From assembly GCF_003254395.2 (NCBI RefSeq), contig NC_037640.1:11543789-11607788 (forward strand): 64,000 nucleotides of DNA, in the 5' to 3' direction. Origin of the DNA: Apis mellifera. Lineage: Eukaryota; Arthropoda; Insecta; Hymenoptera; Apidae. A program made the position numbers and the translations under genes. The notes below the pieces were generated by a model. The model ran no database searches. It worked only from the letters and a program-made list of their open reading frames with translations, and was not told where the DNA came from. Positions 47,510 to 58,700 of this stretch are shown here, one piece after another; position 1 is the stretch's first letter; each line of letters opens with the position of its first letter.

Positions 47510-49480
47510 TCGATTGTTTTTTTCGATTAAAAAGAGGACAATCATTTTCTAAATCCTATTCGTAATTTCTAGAAGCAGTAATTTTCAAGAGAAAAAAAAA
47601 AATATAAATTTCCAAAAACTATGGTTTAATTACAGCAATCATCTTCGATTTATCTATTTTCTTATTCTAAAGACAATCATTTTCTAAATTCTATTCGTAA
47701 TTTCTTAAAAACAGTAATTTTTAAGAGAAAAAAAAAATCATTTCCAAAAACTATGGTTTAATTATAGCTATCATCTTCGATTTATCTATTTTCTTATTCT
47801 AAAGACAATCATTTTTTAAACTCTATTCATAATATCTAAAAGCAGTAATTTTCAAGAGAAAAAAAAAAAGAATTCCAAAATCTATGATTTAATTATAGCA
47901 ATCATCTTCGATTTATCTATTTTCTTATTCTAAAGACAATCATTTTAACATTAAACTCTATTCATAATATCTAGAAGCAGTAATTTTCAAAAGAAAAAAA
48001 AAGGAATCATTTCCAAAATCTATGATTTAATTATAGCAATCATCTTCGATTTATCTATTTTCTTATTCTAAAGACAATCGTTTTCTAAACTCTATTCGTA
48101 ATATCTAGAAGCAATAATTTTCAAAAGAAAAAAAAAAGAATCATTTCCAAAATCTATGATTTAATTATAGCAATCATCTTCGATTTATCTATTTTCTTAT
48201 TCTTCGAAAAAAAAAAACAAAAGAGAATAATTATTTTCTAAACTCTATTCATAATTTCTAAAAGCAGTAATTTTCAAAAGAAAAAAAAAAGTCATTTCCA
48301 AAATTTATTGCTTAATTAAAGCAATCATCTTCGATTTATCTATTTTCTTATTCTAAAGACAATCATTTTCTAAACTCTATTCATAATTTCTAGAAGCAGT
48401 AATTTTCAAAAGAGAAAAAAAAAAATCATTTCCAAAATCTATGATTTAATTACAGCAATCATTTTCGATTTATCTATTTTCTTATTCTTCGAAAAAAACA
48501 AAAGAGGACAATTATTTTCTAAACTCTATTCATAATTTCTAGCAATCTTCAAGAGAAAAAAAAAAGTCATTTCCAAAATTTATTGCTTAATTAGAATAAT
48601 CATCTTTGATTTATCTATTTTCTTATTCTTCGAAAAAAAAAACAAAAAAAGACAATCATTTTCTAAACTCTATTCATAATATCTAAAAGCAGTAATTTTC
48701 AAAAGAAAAAAAAAAATCATTTTTTCAAAATCTATGATTTAATTACAGCAATCATTTTCGATTTATCTATTTTTCTTATTCTTCGAAAAAAAAAAACAAA
48801 AAAAGACAATCATTTTCTCTATTCATAATTTCTAGAAGCAATAATTTTTAAAAGAAAAAAAAAATCATTTCCAAAATCTATGATTTAATTACAGCAATCA
48901 TTTTCGATTTATCTATTTTCTTATTCTTCGAAAAAAACAAAAGAGGACAATTATTTTCTAAACTCTATTCATAATTTCTAGCAATCTTCAAGAGAAAAAA
49001 AAAAGTCATTTCCAAAATTTATTGCTTAATTAGAATAATCATCTTTGATTTATCTATTTTCTTATTCTTCGAAAAAAAAAACAAAAAAAGACAATCATTT
49101 TCTAAACTCTATTCATAATATCTAAAAGCAGTAATTTTCAAAAGAAAAAAAAAAATCATTTTTTCAAAATCTATGATTTAATTACAGCAATCATTTTCGA
49201 TTTATCTATTTTTCTTATTCTTCGAAAAAAAAAAACAAAAAAAGACAATCATTTTCTCTATTCATAATTTCTAGAAGCAATAATTTTTAAAAGAAAAAAA
49301 AAATCATTTCCAAAATCTATGATTTAATTACAGCAATCATCTTCGATTTATCTATTTTCTTATTCTTCGATCGAAAAAAAAAAAAAACAAAAGAGGATAA
49401 TTATTTTCTAAACTCTATTCATAATTTCTAGAAATCTTCAAGAGAAAAAAAAAACAATCATCGCTTAATTAGATCGATCC
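47510..49480. repeat. Tandem array F (~133-157 bp monomers, ~14 copies, trimeric higher order)
   Basis: The anchor ATAATTTCTAGAAGCAGTAA or variants recurs near 47565, 47698, 47831, 47966, 48100, 48251, 48384, 48533, 48677, 48825, 48971, 49116, 49264 and 49421. Units contain GACAATCATTTTCTAAACTC, TATTCATAATTTCTAGAAGC, AGTAATTTTCAA, a purine tract, TCATTTCCAAAATCTATG, AATTACAGCAATCATCTTCG and ATTTATCTATTTTCTTATTC. The first seven units are mostly 133-135 bp. Later units carry an added CGAAAAAAAACAAAAG segment and run 144-157 bp. Confidence 0.95.
48481..49358. repeat. 439-bp near-identical duplication inside array F
   Basis: 48481-48919 and 48920-49358 each contain three array F units with matching idiosyncratic variants: CTAGCAATCTTCAAGAG, TTTATTGCTTAATTAGAATA, TCATTTTTTCAAAATC and CATTTTCTCTATTC. 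By eye they differ at about one base near the end (ATTTTCG versus ATCTTCG). Either the duplication is very recent, or it is an assembly artefact. Confidence 0.9.
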
Positions 49481-49792
49481 TTCGATTTTCAATCCATTTT
49501 CATATTCTTCGACCGAAAGAAAAAAAAAAGCAAACAAAAATTTCGCCGTCTCTTCCAAAAGAATCATTTATATATATATTCATTTTTATATATAATATTA
49601 GAAGATTAGAAGATAATATTAGAATATTAAAATATTAACAAAATATAATTTCTTAGACGCAACAAAATCTTCGAACAAACGTCCTTATTAATCCCTTTAT
49701 ATAAAATAAAACCATCTTCGATTCGTCTCTCTGAAGAAAGAAAAAAAAAAAAAAAAGGGAAATCCATCTGAAATCTGTCCCTTCAAAATTTC

Positions 49793-49822
49793 TTCCTTCC
49801 TTCCTTCCTTCCTTCCTTCCTT
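49793..49822. repeat. (TTCC)n microsatellite
   Basis: About seven to eight tandem TTCC tetramers. Confidence 0.85.
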
Positions 49823-49859
49823 AATTCCTTCAACCGAAGCGACCGCGTATTTCGTCCAC

Positions 49860-51300
49860 GTATCGTTATCTCGAACGAATCGTCCCATCTCTGCGCTCGA
49901 CTCGACTGCGCTTCCCCCTCTCCCCTCTCCCTTCCCCCCACTCCCCTCCAAAACCACATTCACTTCGACAACCGCGCTCTAAAACCGCGTGGCAGCGAGC
50001 GATGAAAAGGAATTCGTTATGCGGTGTCCCGGGAGCGTGTAATTTTTGCTTTCTCCCGTGGAAACTCGGCTCGCGAACGGGGCAAGGAAGGGGAGGAGGG
50101 AAGAGAAGGAGGGGGTAATAGCGGAACGACGACGAGTGACACACTTCCCGATGCGGGGAAGCGGGGCGGCAGGGGAGGGAAAGAGTAGTGGGGAGGGGCG
50201 GCGCGGCTCTCTCGGTTGAATCTCGCCCGCGATAGAGCAGCGCCACCGCCACCGCCGGGCCTCTATCCGCCACCGGAAATAGATTGTTGGTTGGCTTACG
50301 GGCCGCTTAATACAGCGACAAACAATGGTTGACCCGAATATGCAGCGCTGAAATGACGAAGCCTCGACGACGAGTCTCGACCCTGATGGGACGAAAAGCC
50401 GCTCGTTACGAACAATTGCCCGCTGAAAGGTCATTAACCGACGGAGGGTGGGGGGATTACCGACCGAGCAGCCGCGGATCTGGCATTCCTTGAATATGTT
50501 CGAGGAGATCGATGGCGGCGAGGGAGGGGGAAGGGCAGGAATATTGCAACGGCGTCGCGATTCGTTTTTGGGGAAATTGGATTTAATTCGTTCGAATTAA
50601 TATTCCTTAATAATTAATTTCAAAAAAAAAAAAAATATGAAGGAGTTAAATTTTGTTTCTCTTTTTTTTCGAGAGGATAGGATTCGCTGTAGGTGTTAGG
50701 TTAGAGTAGAGCAGCTGGATTGGATCCGTAATCCGTGGCGGCGATAGCGAGAGTCGGCTAGTTTTGAGGTCAGGGCAACGACGCGGAGGATCCTTGTGAC
50801 GTGCACCGCTGCTCCAAGGAGCGCTCCGGTTGGCCTTCGACCTGAACGATCCCTCCTCTCCCATCCGCCCTCCTTTTCGCAGGACTCTACTCTTCCTGCC
50901 GTGCCACGACCATCCTTTTAATCCTCCAACGATATAACGAGGCCGTCCCGTCTTTCGTGTTCGATCGTGTCGTATATAATAACAATTATCGATCGAGAAG
51001 AGGCTGGTAATATATAAAATAATAAAAACCCCCATGAACGAGAAATTCGTACGTTTTATAAGAATCGTTTGTAAGAAGCGACAGAGATAATTTATTTTTC
51101 TTTTTTTATATAACGAGCGGATCGAAAAGATCAAGATCGAGAGAGGAGTAGATACTCTACGTGCGATCCTTGGATCCACGGACTCGCGAGGTTGTAACGT
51201 GGTTCGGAAGGTGAAAGTTTTTTCGGTTATCGAGCATCGTGGCCTAGACCGTAAAAGAATAACAAGAACGCGCGTACACAAGAGTTCTCGTAGAGGCAGT
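49860..51300. promoter_or_regulatory. GC-rich block with possible enhancer-like segment at 50270-50480
   Basis: A CT-rich part (49900-49960, including C-runs able to form a minus-strand G-quadruplex) and a GA-rich part (50080-50200) flank a balanced segment at 50270-50480. That segment holds ACAAACAATGG (about 50318), a combined forkhead (ACAAACA) and Sox (ACAATGG) sequence, and AAAGGTCA at 50426-50433, the monomer response element of NR4A/HR38-type nuclear receptors. Long minus-strand frames (49866-50434, 50646-51281) show no domain and start or end arbitrarily. The regulatory reading is inference from clustered short motifs only. Confidence 0.25.
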
Positions 51301-52170
51301 TAGTTTTATGCCTCGCTGCTTTCTCTTTTCATTCTAAATACTTCCCTCCAAAGACGGTTTCCTCGCTCCGCTTTCGTCGTACGAACTTTTACACCGTCCA
51401 CTCCCCCCTACTTATCTCCCCTCCTCTCTCGTTTTCCGATATAAAATATCATTAGACGCCGTGGAAATTTGTAAAATTGTTTCGGGATCGAGTCGAAAAC
51501 AAAAATCTATAAACGAGCGAAAAACGAGAAATTTTTAATAGTTTTTAAAATTTCGGTAAGAAAGAAAGGATGATAATTTTTGCCAACGGTCTATGATGCA
51601 AAATATCTCTTTTTCTCACACAGATATATCGACGGGATATGAAATTGATTCTAACTTTCTCGAATGCTCGGCAAAGGCCGAGCCACGGAATATCGATCGA
51701 TCGATTTTATTTCTAAAAATATCCGTCTATTGCAGCGAGACCGCTATGCGCTGCTCTCTAATGTCGTTTGTACCGTGAACGTGAACGATAGTAGACGTTT
51801 CTATAAAAAAAAAAAGAAACGTTTCTCGAGTTTAAATTCGAAATCCCGAATTCGAGAATGCCGCTTGGGAAAAATTTCGTTTCGATCGAAATTACGACGC
51901 GATGTGAATTTCGACGTAACGTAATACGTATCTCTCGTACTCACGACGTATGTACAATAAACGACGCTTTTATCAACAATACGTTACGTAACAATACGAC
52001 GTTTCTCATTTACAAAGCGCGCATGCACGCGTAAGAACCGAGTCGTACTCTTCCAATTTTTCTAACCTTATTGAAAAAAATATTAACAACGATACAAGAA
52101 TTAATTTAACTTCGAGAGTGATGAAAAAAGGAGAGAAGAGGAAAAAGAAGAAGAAGAAGAAAGGAAAAGT
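51301..52170. other. Gene-free AT-rich spacer
   Basis: No structure recognised beyond short A-runs and a GAA-rich tract at 52130-52165. Confidence 0.5.
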
Positions 52171-52569
52171 AAAATGGAAGGGAGGAGAGAGAGAGAGAGA
52201 GGGAATAAGAGCGAGCACGGTTCGGATGTGGTAGGAAGGCGCGGTTGGACGGATAGACAGAGTAGAACGGAGAGACAGAGTTTTTCCGCGAGCGGCGCGG
52301 CGTGCGTAACGCTAAGCGCGATCGACGACTAGGCTGGTTGCAGCGGTGTTAGAGGTTCCCCTACTGGAGAACGTAGTACAGCAACGCTGCCGTTTTACGA
52401 GGAGGGTTCTCTCTCTTCCACTTCCACAGTTCCTCCACCGCACGGCGCACGGGTTCCTCGTCGGTGAGCGCTGGTGCCCGTGGCCGCTGTCCCAGTCGTC
52501 GCCCTACTTTGTCGAAGCCAACTCAGCTCGACACTCGGTTTACACCTCGCCACACGACGGGACAGAGAG

Positions 52570-52680
52570 AAACACGTCCACGCACACGCGCGCGCGCACG
52601 TGCACGCGTACATACATACACACACATATACATATACATATATACATACGCGTAGATACACACGCGCGCGTCGCGCGAGA
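52570..52680. repeat. Alternating purine-pyrimidine tract (CG/CA/TA)
   Basis: About 100 bp of nearly continuous alternation: CGCGCGCGCACGTGCACGCG, then CATACACACACATATACATA and TATACATACGCG, then CACACGCGCGCG. Z-DNA prone. It explains the poly-Tyr-Ile and Thr-His-rich frames here. Confidence 0.8.
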
Positions 52681-53306
52681 GAGACGAACCGAGGAGGTGG
52701 TGGTGGTGGTGGAGGAGAAGGAGGTTGTGCCCGATGGTGGTGGATGTGATGGTGGTGATGGACGTTTCGCCCCTAACCGGAAGTGTCCCGCGCCAAAACC
52801 CCGTTCTTCCATCCCGTTCGTCCCTGCCTGCTCGCGGACCCACGTGCCTCGACCGGAAGTGGCAGCTACGCACCGTTCTCCACCGACCTACGACAACCTG
52901 CTGCTGCCGCCGCGTGGCCCTGCTCCGCTCGAAGCGACGGCCACCGCCGAACAACACTCTCCAACCGCCACGTTCCAATTTCTAGAATTATCGTCGGTGG
53001 CGGACGTTGGCCTCGATCTAAAGTCTAAAAATCCTTTTTCTTATTTTTATTTTTATTTTCCTTCTCGTCGCGAGGAATCGAGAGAGAGAGAGAGAGGAGA
53101 GTAGGTGGAAAGGGATAGTGTCGGGAGAAAGTGCACCGGGCCTCGAGCCGGAAGTGGGATCGAGCGAGAATATTCACCACCTCCCCCTCTCCCGCTCCGC
53201 GTCACCGTATCGCGGTACGAAACACTCGCATCGATGATCATCGGTCACCACCATCGTTCCACCAGCTTGGAACACGCGCGTGCTCCTCCTCTCGTCACGA
53301 AACAAC

Positions 53307-53347
53307 GGGAAGAAGAAGAAGAGGAGGAAGAAGAGGAGGAAGAAGAG

Positions 53348-53383
<36 letters not shown>

Positions 53384-53390
53384 AGGAAAA
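53307..53390 (+). repeat. 84-nt uninterrupted homopurine (GAA/GAG) run
   Basis: Only G and A from 53307 to 53390, mostly as GAR triplets, giving a long poly-Glu frame on the plus strand and poly-Ser on the minus. Homopurine runs of this length can form intramolecular triplexes. The surrounding frame (53105-53452) has no other protein-like content. Confidence 0.9.
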
Positions 53391-53774
53391 CGACGGCGGG
53401 GCGACGAAGAAAGTGTTCCTTCTCCACGTTTTCGTTGTTACCACTGAAATGATAGATCCACTGGACGGTGTACGACGGAAAGTGTGACGAAAATTTTGCG
53501 AAGAGAGAGAGAGAGAGAGAGAAAATTAACTCGCGTTCTCGATCTGTCGAGCAAAAGCACGACCACTGCCAATTACGACTAATCGCTTACGACGACGCCG
53601 TGATCGATCATCACGGCACACCTTACTACGCTCTTGCTGTGATTATTATTCGCCTCCCCTTTATTTCCCCTCCCCGACTCTCTCTTTCTTAATCCAACGC
53701 GGCCGCCTCTCGTCCACGGCCAAAGTCAACGCGCACGACGCGTCTTCTCTCGTCTCTCGTCGTGTCCTGTGTCG

Positions 53775-53834
53775 TGTATACGCGCGCGCGTGTGTGTGTT
53801 ACATACGTATTATACGCGCGCGCGTGTGTGTGCG
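53775..53834. repeat. Duplicated Z-DNA-prone 22-mer
   Basis: An identical TATA(CG)5(TG)4 block occurs at 53777-53798 and 53811-53832, with TTACATACGTAT between. The whole 60-bp segment alternates purine and pyrimidine almost without a break. Confidence 0.85.
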
Positions 53835-54980
53835 CCAATCGGCGGAGCATGCGCCGAGCGAAGGAGCAAAACGGAACAATCGCGTTGGAACAACCGCGAC
53901 CCTTGAACACTTGAATCCGTGGCGGAGAAAAACCGTGGTGAGTTTCGTCCACTCCCTTCCCCTCTCTTCTCCTCGATTTTTTTCCCTTCCCACTGCCGAT
54001 CGATCGATCCGGGACGAGAGAGCGAAACGGACGACGCGAGGAAACGATCGGCCCGGCTCGATCGGGAATCGCACACTGCCAGAGAAGGAGACCCGCGCCG
54101 AAGGAGGAAGATCCGCGTCGATCACGTGACGAGGTCAGCCAAAATTGGTACAGCCATGCCGCCCCCCTCCTCCTCCTTCATTATTCTAACGATACGAAAT
54201 TACGCTACTTCGTACTGCCACTTGCACCGATCGATGATACAGCGACGCGCAACGCGGGAAACCGATTTCGTCCCATCGTCCACGTTTCTTTTTTAGATCT
54301 TCCGTTTCTTTCATTTTTTTCCTCCATCGATCGAACGATCGATCGAAATCGTGGGGAGAGTTATTGTTATATTTATTTCCGAAAGACTTCCGAGAGAAAA
54401 ACAAAGGAGACGCGGAGGGGTTACGTAAGACACGCTACACGACTGCCATTTTGGTCCACGCACACGCACGCGTGGTGTACGTGGGTGCCCGCTCGGTTCT
54501 CGTTTGAAAATCGGTCGGCATGAATGGTCTCGCGCGCCCGACTCGATAAGAAACGCTGCCTGATAAAACGCGTCGCTGCGCGGGATGATAAACTGGACCC
54601 GTTGATCGTCGATCGGCACGCGCATTAAGATTCGTTGACGAATCGGTGGAAGGTGCAACGAACTGTGGAGGAATTTCGCGTGGCCGGACGATTCGAGCGA
54701 GATCGAAAAGAAAAAAGAAAGAAAAAGGAACGAAGAAAAAAAGAAACTCGAGGATTATATTCCGAAGGAAAGGAAATGTTACGGACGAATAATCGTTCGA
54801 GAAGAAAGTGAAAATAGAAAAATAACGAAGAGAGATTGGATTGGCAACGATTCGTGTCGTCGTCCAAAATCCATCGACTATTTTTAAAGCTATACCTTCG
54901 ACGTACCACGTGTGCATCGTTCGTTTCCTTCTTATCTCTAAGTTGCCGTGTTTGTACGTTTTTTCTACGCGCGGCCTGGA

Positions 54981-54991
54981 CACACACACAC

Positions 54992-55045
<54 letters not shown>
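54981..55045. repeat. (CA)n(TA)20(CA)n compound microsatellite
   Basis: CACACACACACA, then (TA)20 at 54999-55038, then CACACACG. It explains the poly-Ile-Tyr frames on both strands. Confidence 0.9.
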
Positions 55046-55047
<2 letters not shown>

Positions 55048-55150
55048 TCGACGCCGTGTATCCCGAGCATTGAACGAAGAAAGAAGAAAGGGAAGAAGGA
55101 AAGGAAGGAACAAAGATAAAGAAGGATCGTTGCCCAAGAAGTTGACCGCG

Positions 55151-55158
55151 TATAAAAA
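55151..55158 (+). promoter_or_regulatory. TATA-like box TATAAAAA
   Basis: TATAAAAA preceded by GACCGCG, in a GC-rich context, followed about 30 bp later by GCGCGGTGGACGAAACG. A start near 55180 would fit the spacing, but no initiator consensus is evident. GTAAGG directly follows and could alternatively be a splice donor. Confidence 0.15.
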
Positions 55159-55745
55159 GTAAGGAGAGTTTTTGCGCGGTGGACGAAACGAACGACGCGA
55201 GCTGTTATTGCTCGGGACACGGAGGAAAGACGGAGACGTTTTCTGTTTAGACAAAGGATAACCCAGTTTCGAGGGCAACTGGGTCGTGTGCGTCTTTGCT
55301 ATATCTTTGTTTTCGACACTGCGCGCCTTATACTTAAAAGAAAAAGAAAAACCGATCGATATACGGTTTTTTTTGCCTCTCCACTCGACTTATACCCTTT
55401 GCATCCTGCCACTTTGTACGCATTTTTCGTGTTCGATTTTTCAAGTTTAATCGATATATATAATCGATACGCGTAGTTCTTAATAAAGTAACCAACTTTT
55501 GTTGTCCACGTGGTGGTGAACTTTCTGAAGTGTGATCGAGAAATCGGATCGAGGAACAAATGAGGAGAAGGAGCACGTGCAAATACTCGAGAAAACGGAC
55601 GAGAAGACGTTTGGAGGAACGTTGGAGAGAGAAGTGACCGTTGGTGACCTGTGTTTACCTGTGTATGTGTGTCGATATAATACATATATATATATTACAT
55701 ATATATATCATAGCATAGGAAAGTACGTAGAGAAGAAGTAAATGT

Positions 55746-58700
55746 GGGTGCAAGTGCGCGCGCGCGCGCACAGCTAGTAGTGTGTATAAACGCTGACGTA
55801 ACACGACGAACCTCCCCCCTTAAACACCTGATCGACGATCCACGTCGGTGACCTTGTTCAATACCGTCCATCGCGGTAAAGGATTTCGGGACACGCTTTG
55901 CCCTCCTCCACCGTTTTTCGTGTTTTGGATGTCTTAAACGGAAAAAGATGTAAGTCGTTACACATATCTTCTGATTTTTCGTTCGAAATCGAATAATCTC
56001 GTTACGACGAATTTTTATGATAATAAAAATTTGAAATTTCCAAAGGTCTAGGTCGTTCGAAAATTCGTGACAATTCATTGGACAAACTCGTAATGGGTTT
56101 CGACTGTGAGACAAATACACTCTGATGGAAAATAATTTTTTTTTAACGCCGTCGATCGCAAATTTATTCGCAGGGTCGTTTATTAGCCTGGTTTAATTCT
56201 TGGACGCTCGTTTCTCATTCGGCGCGATTACTGCGATTAAAAGAAACAGAGGGAGGGGGAACATGGACGTACGTGTGGGCCCCCGTTCGATTTCATTGAT
56301 TCATCGGCGTTCACGTTGCCTAAGGCTATTGTTTCCCGTTTAATTGGCCGTTATCTATTCTCAGGATCATCGTAGATCAATTTGCACGATCGCGGTAGGG
56401 CGGAACGGTTTCTCTGTAATCTATAAATACGTGAGACGAGGCGATACACGAGTCGACTGCGTCGTACGATTGTTTGTTGGTAAAGGTAAAATGGAACAAC
56501 GACAGCAGTTTGTTAATAGTTTGTTAAGCCGATGCCTCGCCAATTGCGAATAAAAGTGGAAAAATTAATGTAACTCGGGTTTTTTTCGGATCGCGCCACA
56601 CTCGTCGCGCGTGTGGAAACGAAAGTGGGAGGGAAAAAACGCGATTAGATAAATACCGTTAGATAAATTCATTTTTTAAAAATCGACCGAGATAGTCGCT
56701 GCGTAATAGAGAACATTTGCATTATTTGCATTAGAGAACTACACATTTTATAGATATATATAGTGCGCGATGAAAAAAAATCATATGAATACAAAAACAT
56801 CCGGTGGAAATCAGAAAAGTGACGATTATTTTTATTTCAAACGTTTTCAATAGTTACGCGTTAGAATAATGCTGGTCGGTTCAATAAAAATTCGTGAAGA
56901 GATAACTTGGAAATATAACGATGCGCTTTTTATGGCGGCCGAATTCAAAGACAAATTCTCACGAAGGGGATAAAAATGAGATTGCATCTACGCGAAATCC
57001 AATTGACCCGTTCGAAGATAACGCGCGACGCGAAGTTGACGCGGTGTGGCGCGTGCAAAAGTTTAGAACGGCGCGACGACAACGAGAAGATAGGTTAGTT
57101 TTGCTCGGATGACGATGCGCAACGCGCGGGATAATAAACTTGGTTAAACGTAAAAAAGTAAAAATAGTTTTCGACCGATAGATATTACGCGGAGCGAAAA
57201 GTGGTTCAGTAAGCGTAAACATTTTAACCAACCGTGCACGCGTTAACCAATTGTAATTTTATTGGCCGTGCTTACGTTATTCCCATTCGTCAAGACAGGG
57301 TAATAAAATTTCCATCGTAAATTACGAAGACTTGAGTGTCGCGAAGTGACGAATCTAGGAGAAGGACGAGTATAACTCGCTTCTTAATTTTTCTCCATCT
57401 AATCCAACTTTCATAACCTAACTTTTTCCATAATATCTGACGCGATAGATTATTCCGTTTATAAATTACGCGTATAATTTCTAAATAGTAGATGCGATGA
57501 ATCATATTATTTTATATACAACGAGCAAAAAAATAATTGGATCAACGATTTATTTAAATGTGCAAAAAAATGTATATAAATACATGTACATTACGTGTGT
57601 ATACGTGGCGTAGAAATTGCAAAGTGTGAAACGAAAAAAAAATTACACAGCTTTGAAACAACAATTCTATCGCGATAACGACGTGGCTTCGCGATACGGA
57701 ATTTCCGGAATAAAATTGAGCGAACCGATTCGATCGATGAAACACTCGGTGTCAACAGCCGGTGGCAAAAAAAAAAAAATTTCGACGCGATAAGTCGAAA
57801 ATAAATAGCGGAACGCGTCTATGCGAAGGTATACGGTGCTTAGCAGCGACGGTTAAAGGCACGCTAAGTAAGGAGCACGCGCCACATGGCGGGAACTAGA
57901 GTTGTGCAACCCCGCTTAAAGTTATTCTGGCGGATGAGCGCAGTAGCTGGTGACGTCCCTAACCTAACATAACCTCTCGCCACTCGGCGCGCGCCCTCTC
58001 TCGATGACGGAGCTTGCGATAGGTCGGGCACAGACGTATATACGAATGCACGTTACGTGCAGCCAGTCTGCTCCACTATAGTCGAATCATGCGTACTACG
58101 ATCCGCATCTACCACACCGGTATCCGCCGCACTTTTCACATCGTGCCATGACCTTTCCCTTCAACCAATCATTAACGATCGCTCTCTCCGTTCGATTCCA
58201 CGATTGATTTCTCGTTGATCTTTTCTCTCTCTCTCTCTCTTCTTTTTTTTTTCTTAAACAGCATTAAACTGTCCGTTGTACCAATTAACGAGGATAAAGC
58301 TATAAAAGTGGAACGAGATTTAACAATTGAAATGCTTGATTATCGATCGATTATCCGATACATTATCGTGCCAATAAATTCTGCTTCCAACCGTTTGCCA
58401 ACCGTTTTTTCGAAATTGATTCCCGTACACTCGTCGTCGTCGTCGCGTCCGAAAGGAATTTTCGTTTCGAAAATTCGAATATTACCCGATCCTTTCCCGA
58501 GCGAAAGAAACCTTATCTTTACGAGAACGTCACCAACGCGTTTCTTACGTCGCGCCCATACCGTGTCACCGATTATAACCGGCTAGATCTCGGCCTATAG
58601 AGGCCACGTGCGTAGAAAATAGATAACAACTAGCAGACTCCTCGCGACCTATGCCAATCTCAAACTAAATATACCGGCCAGTAATCACCGGCGTTGCATC

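Larger units (their letters stand above)
52180..55745 (+). promoter_or_regulatory. Candidate promoter / 5'-leader block of an unseen gene
   Basis: The longest GC- and CpG-rich region in the window. It contains alternating purine-pyrimidine tracts, GGT/GAT triplets (52695-52760), a homopurine run (53307-53390) and, after an AT-rich interlude, TATAAAAA at 55151-55158 followed by 500 bp of leader-like sequence. That leader has one short basic 25-codon ATG frame (55560-55637), which could be an upstream ORF. The 252-codon plus frame at 52346-53104 lacks a starting ATG and encodes His/Arg/Thr low complexity, so I do not call it a protein. Orientation is a guess from the TATA-like box, and the first coding exon would lie outside the window or far downstream. 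Confidence 0.25.

Noticed and set aside
1..49480. CRISPR-like reading of the tandem arrays
   Set aside because: Units are 80-300 bp, directly adjoining, with no unique spacers of constant length; the context is eukaryotic.
50646..51281. 211-codon minus-strand frame
   Set aside because: Terminates in an A/T-rich tract, lacks any recognised domain, and the start is arbitrary. It could conceivably hide an exon but nothing supports it.
52346..53104. Longest plus-strand open frame (252 codons)
   Set aside because: No ATG start, peptide dominated by His/Arg/Thr and Tyr-Ile runs from dinucleotide repeats, minus strand equally open. Better explained by GC-rich, stop-poor composition.
53105..53452. 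Open frame with a long poly-Glu tract
   Set aside because: The Glu run is the homopurine repeat itself; sequence before and after shows no domain or conserved-looking composition.
54435..55278. Two long minus-strand frames (261 and 217 codons)
   Set aside because: Both cross the (TA)20 microsatellite as poly-Ile-Tyr and are Phe/Ser-rich elsewhere; no signal, membrane or catalytic pattern beyond composition.
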